From positions 1-64,000 of the forward strand of contig NZ_JNIJ01000016.1 in the NCBI RefSeq assembly GCF_000701345.1: 64,000 bases of DNA. The letters are read 5' to 3'. Origin of the DNA: Bradyrhizobium sp. URHD0069 (GTDB taxonomy: Bacteria > Pseudomonadota > Alphaproteobacteria > Rhizobiales > Xanthobacteraceae). Positions 54,716-63,798 of this stretch are shown here, in pieces. The notes under the pieces are model-generated. The model ran no database searches. It saw only the letters and a list, made by a program, of their open reading frames with translations, and had not been told where the DNA came from. Position 1 is the first letter of the stretch; the number at the start of each line of letters is the position of its first letter. The position numbers and the translations under genes are program-made.

Positions 54716-57019
54716 TCACAGGCTGTGCCGGCGCTGATGCTCGCGAATCGCAATCCAGACGCGCTCGGCGGTGGCGGGCATGTCGACGTGATCGATTTCG
54801 TATTCGCGCCACAGGCCGTCGATGATCGCATTGACGACGGCCGGACAGGAGCCGATCGCGCCGGCCTCGCCCGCGCCCTTGACGCCCAGCGGATTGGTCT
54901 TGCAGGGAACGTTATGGGTCTCGAATACAAATGACGGACCATCCGATGCGCGCGGCAGCGCATAATCCATGAAGGTGCCGGTGACGAGCTGGCCGTCCTT
55001 GTTGTAGACCGCCTGCTCCATCAATGCCTGGCCGATGCCCTGCATCGCGCCGCCGTGAACCTGGCCGGCGAGCAGCAGTGGATTCAGTGTCACCCCGAAA
55101 TCATCGACGACGACATAGTTGACGATTTTGATGATGCCGGTGGCAGGATCGATTTCGACTTCGGCAAGGTGGGTGCCGTTCGGGAAGGTGCCATCGGCGC
55201 TGGTGAACGTCGCACTTGCGTTCAGCTTCGACGGATCGACGCCGGGCCGCTTGGCGAGGTCGGCAAACGTGATCGAGCGGTCGGTACCGGCGATCCGCAC
55301 GGTGCCGTCGTTGATCTCGAGATCGCCGGGACTGGTTTCCAGCGCTTCGGCGGCGATCTCCCGCAAGTTCTTGCCGAGTTCGCGGGTCGCACGCTCGACG
55401 CTGACGCCGCCTGTCGGAATCGAAGCCGAGCCACCGGTGCCAAGCCCCGTCGCGATCTGGTCGGTGTCGCCTTGCAGGATGTGGACGCGCTCGGGCGCGA
55501 GCCCGAACTGCTCGGCAATGAGTTGCGCGTAGGCCGTCTGATGGCCCTGCCCGGTCGACTGGGTGCCGATCAGGATCGTGACGTCGCCATTGGGATCGAG
55601 CCGAACGTTGGCGGTTTCCTCGCCCATCGTGCCGCACACCTCGACATAGGTGGAGAGCCCGATGCCGCGCACCAGACCCTGCTTCTTCGCGGCCTTGGCG
55701 CGCTTGGGAAATTCCTTCCAGTTGGCAATTTCCATCGCGCGCTTCATATGCGCGGTGAAGTCGCCGGAATCATAGACCTTGCCGGTGGCGGTCTTGTAGG
55801 GCATCGCGCGCGGCGAAATGAAGTTCTTGCGCCGGATCGCATCCGGCGTCATGCCGACTTTGCGCGCCGCGGCATCGACCAGCCGCTCGACGACATAGGC
55901 GGCCTCCGGCCGCCCGGCGCCGCGATAGGCATCGACCGGCACGGTGTTGGTGAACACCGTGCGCACCCGGCAATGGAAGGCCTGGATGTCGTAGAGGCCG
56001 GGCAGCATTCCGGCGCCGCCGTGGGGAATGTAGGGCCCGAATGCCGATAGATAGGCGCCCATGTCGCCCATCAGATCGACGTCCATCCCGAGAAACTTGC
56101 CGTCCTCGGCGAGCGCCATTCGAGCCGTGGTGACGTTGTCGCGTCCCTGCGCGTCGCCCATGAAGTGATCGGCGCGGTCGGCGGTCCATTTGACCGACTT
56201 GCGCAGCTTGCGCGCGGCGACCGCGGCCAGCGCGTATTCGCGGTAGGGAAACAGCTTGGTACCGAAACCGCCGCCGACATCCGGGCAGATCACCCGCATC
56301 TTTTCGAGCGGAATCTTCAAGACCATCTGGCACAGGATTTCACGCAGGCGGTGGCTGCCCTGGCTGCCGATCGTCAGTGTCAGATGATCGCGCTTGGCGT
56401 CGTATTCGCAGACTGCCGCGCGCGTTTCGATGAAGTTGGTGACGACGCGCGGATTGACGATCGAGATTTCGGCGACCGCATGGGCTTTTTCGAACGCCGC
56501 TTCAGTGGTTTTCTTGTCGCCTATCGAGACGTCGAACAACACGTTGCCGGGTTGGTCGGGCCAGACCTGCGGCGCACCTTCTTTTACCGCATTGGCGACG
56601 CCGACCACGGCCGGCAACACCGTCCAGTTGACCTCAATCGCCTCCATCGCATCGCGGGCCTCGTCGAGCGTGTCAGCGACGACGAAGGCGACGGCATCGC
56701 CGACATGCCGCACCTCACCATTCGCCAGGATCGGATAGGGCGGCCCCGTGAACGGATTCTCTTCCAGATTGAACAGGCATGGCAGACCGCCGAGTTCCTT
56801 GACGTCCTCTGCGGTCAGGATTGTGCCTACCCCCGGCAGGCCGCGGGCGCGGCTGGCATTGATGGTGAATTTCGCATGCGCATGAGGCGAGCGCAGCACC
56901 AGCGCGTGCATCGCCGCCGACGGCGCGTGGTCATCGGTGTAGCGGCCCTTGCCGCGAATAAGCGCATCGTCTTCCTTGCGAAGGACGCTTTGACCGACGC
57001 CAAATTTGATGGGAGCCAT
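54716..57019 (-). CDS. CoxL-like molybdenum hydroxylase large subunit (form II type)
   Basis: A 767-residue molybdopterin-cytosine-dinucleotide subunit of the xanthine oxidase family. The active-site loop is AYRGAGRPEA near residue 365. This is the form II (CoxL-like) pattern; true aerobic CO dehydrogenase has AYRCSFR, so CO oxidation is unlikely. The catalytic Glu lies in GAGEAGAIG near residue 719, and QSTGQGHQTAYAQ is a cofactor-contact segment. The iron-sulfur (CoxS) and FAD (CoxM) subunit genes are not adjacent. The ATG at 57019 has a GGAGA site and starts MAPIKFGVGQSVLRKEDD. Confidence 0.88.
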   Translation of the reverse strand: MAPIKFGVGQSVLRKEDDALIRGKGRYTDDHAPSAAMHALVLRSPHAHAKFTINASRARGLPGVGTILTAEDVKELGGLPCLFNLEENPFTGPPYPILANGEVRHVGDAVAFVVADTLDEARDAMEAIEVNWTVLPAVVGVANAVKEGAPQVWPDQPGNVLFDVSIGDKKTTEAAFEKAHAVAEISIVNPRVVTNFIETRAAVCEYDAKRDHLTLTIGSQGSHRLREILCQMVLKIPLEKMRVICPDVGGGFGTKLFPYREYALAAVAARKLRKSVKWTADRADHFMGDAQGRDNVTTARMALAEDGKFLGMDVDLMGDMGAYLSAFGPYIPHGGAGMLPGLYDIQAFHCRVRTVFTNTVPVDAYRGAGRPEAAYVVERLVDAAARKVGMTPDAIRRKNFISPRAMPYKTATGKVYDSGDFTAHMKRAMEIANWKEFPKRAKAAKKQGLVRGIGLSTYVEVCGTMGEETANVRLDPNGDVTILIGTQSTGQGHQTAYAQLIAEQFGLAPERVHILQGDTDQIATGLGTGGSASIPTGGVSVERATRELGKNLREIAAEALETSPGDLEINDGTVRIAGTDRSITFADLAKRPGVDPSKLNASATFTSADGTFPNGTHLAEVEIDPATGIIKIVNYVVVDDFGVTLNPLLLAGQVHGGAMQGIGQALMEQAVYNKDGQLVTGTFMDYALPRASDGPSFVFETHNVPCKTNPLGVKGAGEAGAIGSCPAVVNAIIDGLWREYEIDHVDMPATAERVWIAIREHQRRHSL

Positions 57020-57084
57020 CGTATCTCCGTTTCCCTGTAGTTGTTTCACCATATTGCAGCGGATCGCGAGGCGGCGCAAAGGAT

Positions 57085-58614
57085 TTAGCTCCGCACCAAT
57101 GACCTCAGCCACCCCCAGCCAAACAGCAGCCGGATCAAGCCAGCATAAACAACTGTACCGACCGCGATCAGCAGCAAAAGTGCGGCCTCATCACGCAACG
57201 CACTCATCCGGGCAAGATGCGATACCGCAAATCCTGCGGCAAACCACAGCACCGCCCCCAGCACGATCCCGGACACCGCAAATTTCACCAGCGATTGCAT
57301 CAGGGCCTTGTCGAAATCAAGGTACCCTGCCCGCACCGCAAACCCGACCACCAGCAATAGATTGATCCAGGCGCCCACGGCCGTCGCGAGCGCCAGACCA
57401 ACCTGCGCCAGCGCCCCCACCAGCGCAATTTTCAGCGCGACATTGACGGCGACGCCGATCAGCGCCGCCTTCACCGGCGTTGCAGTATCCTTGCGGGCAT
57501 AAAAGGTCGCGACCGCGCTACGGATCAGCACGAACGGAATCAGCCCGACCGCGTAGGCGGCGAGCGTCGCGCCGGCGGCGACCGCATCGGCGTTCGAAAA
57601 CGCACCGCGCGCGAACATCGCCCGCATGATGACGTCTGGAACGATCAGAAACGCGGCCACGAAGGGTACCGAAAACAACAGCGTAAATTCGAACGCCCGC
57701 CGCTGCGACGCCATCGCCCCGGCATGATCGCCCGACGTCAACCGTCGCGACATTTCCGGCAGCAGAACCGTACCGATCGCGATCCCGATCACACCGATCG
57801 GCAGTTGATTAAGCCGGTCGGCATAGTACAGCGCCGACAGCGCCCCCACCGGAAGAAAGGTCGCGATGATCGTATCGGCGAACAACGCGACCTGTGTCCC
57901 CATCGAACCAAGCGTCGCCGGCCCGAGCGCGCGGAAGAACGAACGGATATCCTCATCGAGCCTGAGCGGTGCGAATCGCGGCAGCCCGCCATGAAGCGCG
58001 AGATCGCCGGCCAGCAGAAAATACTGCAGAAAACCCGATATCAGCACTCCCCATGCCGCCGCATGGCCTGCACCCGGAAACAGCGCCGCCAAAGCCAATG
58101 TCGCCATCATCGAGATGTTGAGAAAAATCGGCGCCGCCGCGGCGCTGGCGAAGCGATGCATGACGTTGAGCATGCCGCCATACAGCGTCACCAGCGTGAT
58201 CAGCAAAAGATAGGGAAAGGTGATCCGCGTCAGTTCGATCGCCAGCCGCCGCTGCTCTACGTCGTCGGTGAAGCCGGGCGCGAGAATGCTCATGGCCTGC
58301 GGCATGAAGAACCAGGCGGCGATGAGCAAAACAAGTTGCGAGGAAAACAGCAAGGTGAAGATGCGGTCGGCGAATAGCCTCGCCGAAGCCTTGCCGCGCT
58401 CACCGTGGACATGCGCGTAGGCCGGCACGAACGCCGCATTGAATGCGCCTTCCGCGAAAATCGCCCTGAAGTGATTGGGCAGGCGCAAGGCCACGAAAAA
58501 CGCATCGGCTAGCGGCCCGGCGCCGAGGATCGCCGCGAGCATGATGTCGCGCGCGAAGCCGGTCAGCCGCGAAAGAAGCGTATAGCCGCCGACGGTGAAA
58601 ATACGACCGAGCAT
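57085..58614 (-). CDS. murJ: Lipid II flippase MurJ
   Basis: A 509-residue MVF-family protein with about 14 helices. It begins MLGRIFTVGGYTLLSRLTGF and carries DIMLAAILGAGPLADAFFVALRLPNHFRAIFAEGAFNAAFVPAY, the conserved MurJ N-terminal region with the essential Arg residues in loop 1 (RLPN). It flips lipid II for peptidoglycan synthesis and is normally essential. The gene ends 65 bp before the CoxL-like gene on the same strand, with no clear terminator. Confidence 0.95.
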   Translation of the reverse strand: MLGRIFTVGGYTLLSRLTGFARDIMLAAILGAGPLADAFFVALRLPNHFRAIFAEGAFNAAFVPAYAHVHGERGKASARLFADRIFTLLFSSQLVLLIAAWFFMPQAMSILAPGFTDDVEQRRLAIELTRITFPYLLLITLVTLYGGMLNVMHRFASAAAAPIFLNISMMATLALAALFPGAGHAAAWGVLISGFLQYFLLAGDLALHGGLPRFAPLRLDEDIRSFFRALGPATLGSMGTQVALFADTIIATFLPVGALSALYYADRLNQLPIGVIGIAIGTVLLPEMSRRLTSGDHAGAMASQRRAFEFTLLFSVPFVAAFLIVPDVIMRAMFARGAFSNADAVAAGATLAAYAVGLIPFVLIRSAVATFYARKDTATPVKAALIGVAVNVALKIALVGALAQVGLALATAVGAWINLLLVVGFAVRAGYLDFDKALMQSLVKFAVSGIVLGAVLWFAAGFAVSHLARMSALRDEAALLLLIAVGTVVYAGLIRLLFGWGWLRSLVRS

Positions 58615-58676
58615 CAGCCGCTTCTACAGCATGCGGCGGCGCTTCAAAACGGCGAAATCAGCAGAAACATCTGTTT

Positions 58677-58727
58677 GCGCACGATCTTTTCCGAAAACCG
58701 GACGCCACTTTTCGAAATCATCCGCTA
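58677..58727. repeat. Dispersed palindrome (GCATGATC family) between murJ and the aminotransferase gene
   Basis: GCGCACGATCTTTTCCGAAA then CGGACGCCACTTTTCGAAAT and CATCCGCTA. Shares its core with the copy at 29284 and overlaps the TGA stop codon of the aminotransferase gene (58720-58718). Confidence 0.8.
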
Positions 58728-59899
58728 ATCGCGCCGCGCACAGCCTTGATGACCCGCTCCTGCGTCGGCTCATCGAGATAGGCGTGCATCGGCAGGCTGA
58801 TGACGTCGCAGGACAAGGTTTCGCTTGCCGGCAAGCCGCCATCTGCCACGGGGAAGTCCCGATAGGCGGTCTGCTGATGCATCGATTTTGGATAATAGAT
58901 CGCGGTCGGAACGCCCTGCACCTGCAGCGCGGTGGCGAAGCCGTCGCGATCGCAGCCCTTGGGCAGCCGAATGGTGTATTGCGCCCAGACCGAGGTGCAG
59001 CCGCCGCCGACACGCGGAACGGTCACGACGTTGCCGAGACCGCGCGCATATCGTTCCGCCACCTTGTTGCGCGCGGCGATTTCATCCTCGAAGATTTTCA
59101 GTTTTTCGATCAGGATGGCTGCCTGCATGGTATCGAGCCGACCGGTCAGCCCGAGACGGACATTGTCGTATTTGTCCGAACCCTGGCCGTGAACGCGAAT
59201 GCTGCGCAGCGTTTCCGCGAGTTGTGCATCGTCGGTGAAAATCGCGCCGCCGTCGCCAAAGCCGCCGAGCGGCTTTGCCGGGAAAAAGCTGGTCGCGGTG
59301 GCAAGGCCGAACGCGCCGAGACGTCGGCCCTTGTAGCTTGCGCCAAATGCCTGCGCCGCGTCGTCGAGCACGAACATGCCTTCGGCTTCCGCGATTGCGC
59401 CGATCGCGTCATGGTCGGCGGGCTGGCCGAACAGGTCGACCGGAATCACCGCCCTGGGCTTGAGGCCGAGTTTGATGGCGCTCGCGATGCCGCGCTTCAG
59501 CGAATTTGCGTCGATGTTGAACGTCGCTTCATCGACATCGACGAATACCGGCGTCGCACCGGTCAGCGCCACCGCCTCGCCGGTCGCACAAAACGTAAAG
59601 GACGGACAGAGCACCGCATCGCCGTGACCGACGCCCTTCGCCATCAGGACCATCAGCAGCGCGTCGGTGCCGCTGGCACATGTCACGACATGCTTTGCCC
59701 CGCTGAAAGCCGCAAGCTGCGCCTCGAGCTGAGCCACTTCCGGCCCGTTGATGAACTGGCAATGGCCGAGTACGCGGGAGACTGCCTCATCGATGGATTT
59801 GCCAAGCCGGCGGCGCTGCGCGGCGATGTCGATGAAGGGCACGGGTTCTGGACGCAGGTGCTGATTCATGGGGCCTGGCAAGGATTGAGAAAGGGACAT
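58718..59899 (-). CDS. DegT/DnrJ/EryC1-family sugar aminotransferase (GnnB/WbpE-like)
   Basis: PLP-dependent aminotransferase acting on a nucleotide keto-sugar, 393 residues. The PLP lysine is Lys209 in TSFFPAKPLGGFGDGGA; EDAAQ-like LDDAAQAFGA and the substrate loop GLTGRLDTMQAAIL are typical. Next to a Gfo/Idh dehydrogenase gene (9 bp upstream) it matches the GnnA-GnnB or WbpB-WbpE pairs that turn UDP-GlcNAc (or its uronate) into a 3-amino sugar. Bradyrhizobial lipid A contains 2,3-diaminoglucose, which makes the GnnB role attractive but unproven. Start 59899 or 59869 (MNQHLRPEP). Confidence 0.85.
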   Translation of the reverse strand: MSLSQSLPGPMNQHLRPEPVPFIDIAAQRRRLGKSIDEAVSRVLGHCQFINGPEVAQLEAQLAAFSGAKHVVTCASGTDALLMVLMAKGVGHGDAVLCPSFTFCATGEAVALTGATPVFVDVDEATFNIDANSLKRGIASAIKLGLKPRAVIPVDLFGQPADHDAIGAIAEAEGMFVLDDAAQAFGASYKGRRLGAFGLATATSFFPAKPLGGFGDGGAIFTDDAQLAETLRSIRVHGQGSDKYDNVRLGLTGRLDTMQAAILIEKLKIFEDEIAARNKVAERYARGLGNVVTVPRVGGGCTSVWAQYTIRLPKGCDRDGFATALQVQGVPTAIYYPKSMHQQTAYRDFPVADGGLPASETLSCDVISLPMHAYLDEPTQERVIKAVRGAISG

Positions 59900-59908
59900 C
59901 AGGGCGGG

Positions 59909-60916
59909 TTAGCCGACGACGCGGCGCGGCACCTTGCGCGCCGTGGAGGCTGCTGCGGGCTTCGCGGGAGTTTCCAGGCAGCGGGTCGCGATTTCGAGGC
60001 TGGCTACGCCCTCTTCGCCGGTTACCGCAGAGGTCCCTCCGGAGCGTACGGCATGAAGGAAGGCGATCAATTCTGCGCGCAGCGGCTCGTCATGGCCGAC
60101 CGGCAAATGGCGCATCGAGTAGCTGCCGTCTGGCCTGAAGCCGAAACACTCGGTGACCTGACGGGTGAGAAGATCGCCCATCACGTACTTACCGCGGGTG
60201 GCGACGGTGACGTTACGCGCCTTGAACGGCGTCAGCCAGTTGGTGTTGATATGCGCGAGCACGCCCGAGGCGGTGCGGAACTGCAGTAGCGCGATATCCT
60301 CGCGCTCGGCGACGGCACTGGAGAGCTGCGGCTGCACCTCGACAATATCCGACTCCGTGAACCAGCGGATCAGATCGATGTCATGCACGGCGAGATCAAT
60401 GACCACCCCGACATTCGACATTCGCGGCGGAAATGGTCCGACGCGCGTGATTGCGATCGAAAGGATATCTTCGCCCGCTATGGCCTGCTTAATGGCAGCG
60501 ACAGCCGGGTTGAACCGTTCGACGTGCCCCACCATCAACGTCACGCCGGCGCGGCGGGCAGCGGCGACGATGTCCCGTCCTTCCTCGACCGATGACGCGA
60601 TCGGTTTTTCGACCAGGATGTGAACGCCACGCGCGATGCAGGCGAGCGCGATCTCATGATGCAGGTGGGTCGGCGCGGCGATGGTCACGGCATCGACACC
60701 TTCCGCGATCAGTTCGTCGAGGCTTGCAAAGGTGCGACAGCTGGTCAGCGCCGTCGCGCGGGCTCGATGCGCCGGCAAGGGATCGACGACTCCGACCAGC
60801 GTAACATCCGGCAAACCGGCCAGCACGCGCGCATGATTGCTTCCCATCACGCCTGCGCCGCTGACGCCGATCCGAAGCGACCGCTTCACGTCCGATGCGG
60901 ACCCTTTAAAACTCAT
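59909..60916 (-). CDS. Gfo/Idh/MocA-family oxidoreductase (GnnA/WbpB-like)
   Basis: A 335-residue NAD(P)-dependent sugar dehydrogenase. The Rossmann motif is IGVSGAGVMGSNHARVL near residue 16. VEKPIASSVEEG carries the EKP catalytic Lys, and DLAVHDIDLIRWF supplies the conserved D-x3-H active-site residues. It would oxidise the 3-OH of a UDP-sugar for the aminotransferase encoded immediately downstream. Operon of two genes. A 17-bp tandem repeat lies about 170-240 bp upstream. Confidence 0.85.
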   Translation of the reverse strand: MSFKGSASDVKRSLRIGVSGAGVMGSNHARVLAGLPDVTLVGVVDPLPAHRARATALTSCRTFASLDELIAEGVDAVTIAAPTHLHHEIALACIARGVHILVEKPIASSVEEGRDIVAAARRAGVTLMVGHVERFNPAVAAIKQAIAGEDILSIAITRVGPFPPRMSNVGVVIDLAVHDIDLIRWFTESDIVEVQPQLSSAVAEREDIALLQFRTASGVLAHINTNWLTPFKARNVTVATRGKYVMGDLLTRQVTECFGFRPDGSYSMRHLPVGHDEPLRAELIAFLHAVRSGGTSAVTGEEGVASLEIATRCLETPAKPAAASTARKVPRRVVG

Positions 60917-61086
60917 GTCGTCACCCCCCGATCGTCTTCCAGCAAGAACACCCCGGTGCTTCTCCTAGCACGTCGCCACACATGCGGCGAATTCCCTGAA
61001 GCGAACCCGAACACGTTTTGATTCCAAAAATTACACAGATTGCCGCCTGCTTAGGCACCAACGTGCCCGGAAGGCCCAGTTCCAAC

Positions 61087-61154
61087 CTAAACGATTCCCA
61101 AACCTGAACGATTCCCAAACCTAAACGATTCCCAAGCCTAAGCGATTCGCTCCG
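61087..61154 (+). repeat. 17-bp tandem repeat, about four copies
   Basis: Unit CCTAAACGATTCCCAAA at 61087, 61104 and 61121 (single-base changes), with a degenerate fourth copy at 61138. It sits between the manC-type gene end and the Gfo/Idh gene start. Confidence 0.88.
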
Positions 61155-61159
61155 ATGAT

Positions 61160-62572
61160 TCAGGAGCGCTGGTAATCGTCCTCGATGCGGATGATATCGT
61201 CCTCACCAAGATAGCTCCCGGTCTGGACCTCGATCAATTCCAGCAGAATCTTGCCGGGATTTTCCAGCCGATGAACCGCGCCGATCGGGATATAGATCGA
61301 TTCGTTCTCGTGCACGGTTTTGGCCAACTCGTTGACGGTCACGCGAGCCGCGCCGCGCACCACGATCCAGTGCTCCGAGCGATGGTGATGCTTCTGCAGC
61401 GACAGCCGGCCCCCCGGCTTCACGACGATACGCTTGACCTGATGACGATCCCCCATATCGACCGACTGATATGAACCCCACGGGCGATGCACTTTGAGAT
61501 GATCCTCAGTCACCTGAGGCGCGACAGTTTTTAGCCTTGCGACCAGCCGCTTCAGTCCGTTGGCGTCCTTCTGACGCGACACCAGCACGGCGTCCTGCGT
61601 CGCCACGACCACCAGATCGTCGACCCCCTCCAGCGCGACCAGCGCCTTGTCGGTCGAAACATTGCAGTTGCGGGAATCCTCAAACACCGCTGTGCCCTGC
61701 GCGGCGTTGCCCTGCTCGTCCTTGCCCGACAATTCCCACACCGCATGCCAGGAGCCGACGTCGGACCAGCCGCACGCGACGGGTACCACAGCAGCCCGCG
61801 AAGTCTTCTCCATCACCGCATAGTCGATAGAGATCGCCTTCGCCGATCCGAACGCGCGCGCCTCCAGCATGACAAATCCAAGATCGCGTCCGGCTTTGGT
61901 CACGGAATCGGTGACGGCTTGCACGCTCTCTGCATCGACGTTGCGGTATTCATCGAGCAGAACCGAGGCGCGAAACATGAAGTTGCCGCTGTTCCAGAGG
62001 TAACCGGCCTCGGTATATTCAGCGGCAGTTGCGCGATCCGGCTTCTCGACGAATTTCGCCACCGCACGGACCTGCCCGGAAATCACTTCACCCGGACTGA
62101 TGTAGCCGTATTCGGTGGCCGCACGCTCGGGCTGAACGCCGAAGGTCACGATGCGCCCCGTATCGGCAGCGACCAGACCCTGGCGGCAGGCAATGACGAA
62201 AGCATCTGTGTCGCGGACGACATGATCGGCGGCGAGCGCCAGAACCGTCGCCTCCTCGTCACGCATCTGCGCAAACGCCGCGCCCGCCGATATCGCCGGA
62301 CCTGAATCCCGCCGCATCGGCTCCAGCAGCACATCGGCCTCGTGTCCGATTTCGGCAAGCTGCTCCAGCACCATGAAGCGATACGCTGTGTTGGTGATCA
62401 CGATCGGACGCTCAAACAACGTCGCATCCGACACCCGCAGGATCGTATCCTGGAATGTGGAACGCACCCCGAACAACGGCAAAAACTGTTTCGGGCGGAC
62501 CTCGCGCGAAGCCGGCCACAGCCGCGTTCCAGCGCCGCCACACATGATCAGTGGAATGATACGTTTGTCCAT
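61160..62572 (-). CDS. manC: Mannose-1-phosphate guanylyltransferase / mannose-6-phosphate isomerase
   Basis: Bifunctional type II enzyme (470 residues) that makes GDP-mannose for polysaccharides. The N-terminal nucleotidyltransferase has the signature IMCGGAGTRLWPASR at residues 9-23 and FVEKPDRATA. The C-terminal cupin isomerase domain has HRPWGSYQSVDMG, VKPGGRLSLQKHHHRSEHW (metal His cluster near 386-404) and IPIGAVHRLENPG. It lies 13 bp after the UDP-glucuronate-epimerase-like gene, so probably co-transcribed. Confidence 0.93.
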   Translation of the reverse strand: MDKRIIPLIMCGGAGTRLWPASREVRPKQFLPLFGVRSTFQDTILRVSDATLFERPIVITNTAYRFMVLEQLAEIGHEADVLLEPMRRDSGPAISAGAAFAQMRDEEATVLALAADHVVRDTDAFVIACRQGLVAADTGRIVTFGVQPERAATEYGYISPGEVISGQVRAVAKFVEKPDRATAAEYTEAGYLWNSGNFMFRASVLLDEYRNVDAESVQAVTDSVTKAGRDLGFVMLEARAFGSAKAISIDYAVMEKTSRAAVVPVACGWSDVGSWHAVWELSGKDEQGNAAQGTAVFEDSRNCNVSTDKALVALEGVDDLVVVATQDAVLVSRQKDANGLKRLVARLKTVAPQVTEDHLKVHRPWGSYQSVDMGDRHQVKRIVVKPGGRLSLQKHHHRSEHWIVVRGAARVTVNELAKTVHENESIYIPIGAVHRLENPGKILLELIEVQTGSYLGEDDIIRIEDDYQRS

Positions 62573-62585
62573 GGCGCCCTACTAG

Positions 62586-63602
62586 CTAAAGATTGTGATA
62601 GTCACGATACCATTTCGCAAACCGTGCGACACCTTCTTCAATTCTGGTCGCGGGCCGGAATCCGACTTCGCGCGCCAGATCTTCGACATCGGCATAGGTT
62701 GCCAGCACGTCGCCCGGCTGCATCGGCAACATCTCTTTCACGGCAGTGCGGCCGAATTCCTTCTCCAGAAGGGCAACCACGTGCATCAGCTCTTCCGGAT
62801 TGTTGTTGCCGATGTTGTAAATCTTCCATGGCGCTGCACTGGTTGCCGGATCGGGCTTTTCGCCAGACCAGTTCGGATTGCCTTGCGGCGGACGATCCAT
62901 CAGGCGCACCACGGCTTCGCTGACATCATCGATGTAGGTAAAATCGCGGCGCATGTTGCCATGATTGAATAATTTGATGGGCGTTGCATCGACAATGGCC
63001 TTCGCAAAAAGAAACATCGCCATGTCCGGACGGCCCCAAGGACCATAAACCGTGAAGAACCGAAGACCAGTGGCGGGAATGCGATACAAATGGCTATAGG
63101 CATGCGCCATCAACTCGTTGGCTTTTTTCGACGCCGCATAGAGGCTGACGGGGTGATCGACATTGTCCTGCACCGAAAACGGCAATTTGGTGTTGGCGCC
63201 GTATACCGAGGATGAAGATGCGAACAGAAGATGCTTGCAATTGGTATGCCGGCACCCCTCCAGCACATTGATGAAGCCTTCGAGATTTGCATCCACATAT
63301 GCGTGGGGATGCTCCAGCGAATAGCGAACGCCTGCCTGCGCGGCAAGATGGATGACGAACGCGAAGCGGTATTGCGCAAAGAGAGACTTTATCGCCGCGC
63401 GATCGGTCAGGTCGAGGTTGACGAAGCTGAAGCGCGAATCCTTGCGCAGGATATTCAGTCGCGCCTCCTTCAACGCCGGGTCATAGTAACTGTTGAGACT
63501 GTCCAGGCCGACAACATCGCGGCCTCCAGCCACGAGCTGGCGGGCGACGTGAAAGCCGATAAAGCCCGCCGCGCCCGTGACGAGTATTGTCTGATCCGAC
63601 AT
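62586..63602 (-). CDS. NAD-dependent nucleotide-sugar epimerase, UDP-glucuronate 4-epimerase-like
   Basis: A 338-residue short-chain dehydrogenase-type epimerase. NAD motif VTGAAGFIGFHVARQLV at residues 8-24, substrate loop LDSLNSYYDPALKEARL (the NxYYDP stretch is typical of UDP-GlcA 4-epimerases such as rhizobial LpsL), Ser in SSSSVYGANTKLPF and catalytic YxxxK in SLYAASKKANEL. FTVYGPWGRPDMAMFLF is also family-specific. It would supply UDP-galacturonate for lipopolysaccharide or capsule. First gene of the manC operon on this strand. Confidence 0.9.
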   Translation of the reverse strand: MSDQTILVTGAAGFIGFHVARQLVAGGRDVVGLDSLNSYYDPALKEARLNILRKDSRFSFVNLDLTDRAAIKSLFAQYRFAFVIHLAAQAGVRYSLEHPHAYVDANLEGFINVLEGCRHTNCKHLLFASSSSVYGANTKLPFSVQDNVDHPVSLYAASKKANELMAHAYSHLYRIPATGLRFFTVYGPWGRPDMAMFLFAKAIVDATPIKLFNHGNMRRDFTYIDDVSEAVVRLMDRPPQGNPNWSGEKPDPATSAAPWKIYNIGNNNPEELMHVVALLEKEFGRTAVKEMLPMQPGDVLATYADVEDLAREVGFRPATRIEEGVARFAKWYRDYHNL

Positions 63603-63798
63603 ATAACCTCAAGGTATCGCTTCGGCTTCGCCGGTCCGGCCGAAGCCTCTTTACCCGTCGCATTGAGGGTGTCGCAATACCCTGTTGTGCGGCTATTGCC
63701 AGATCGGCTTTAAAAACATACCAAGGCGGCGAAGTTTCGGCGTGCGGCGCCGATTTGCGCTGCTTTCATCTTCTCATACCTCACGAAGCGCGGGCGAG

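Noticed and set aside
54716..57019. Calling the CoxL-like protein a CO dehydrogenase
   Set aside because: Active-site loop is AYRGAGR rather than AYRCSFR, and the partner subunit genes are missing.
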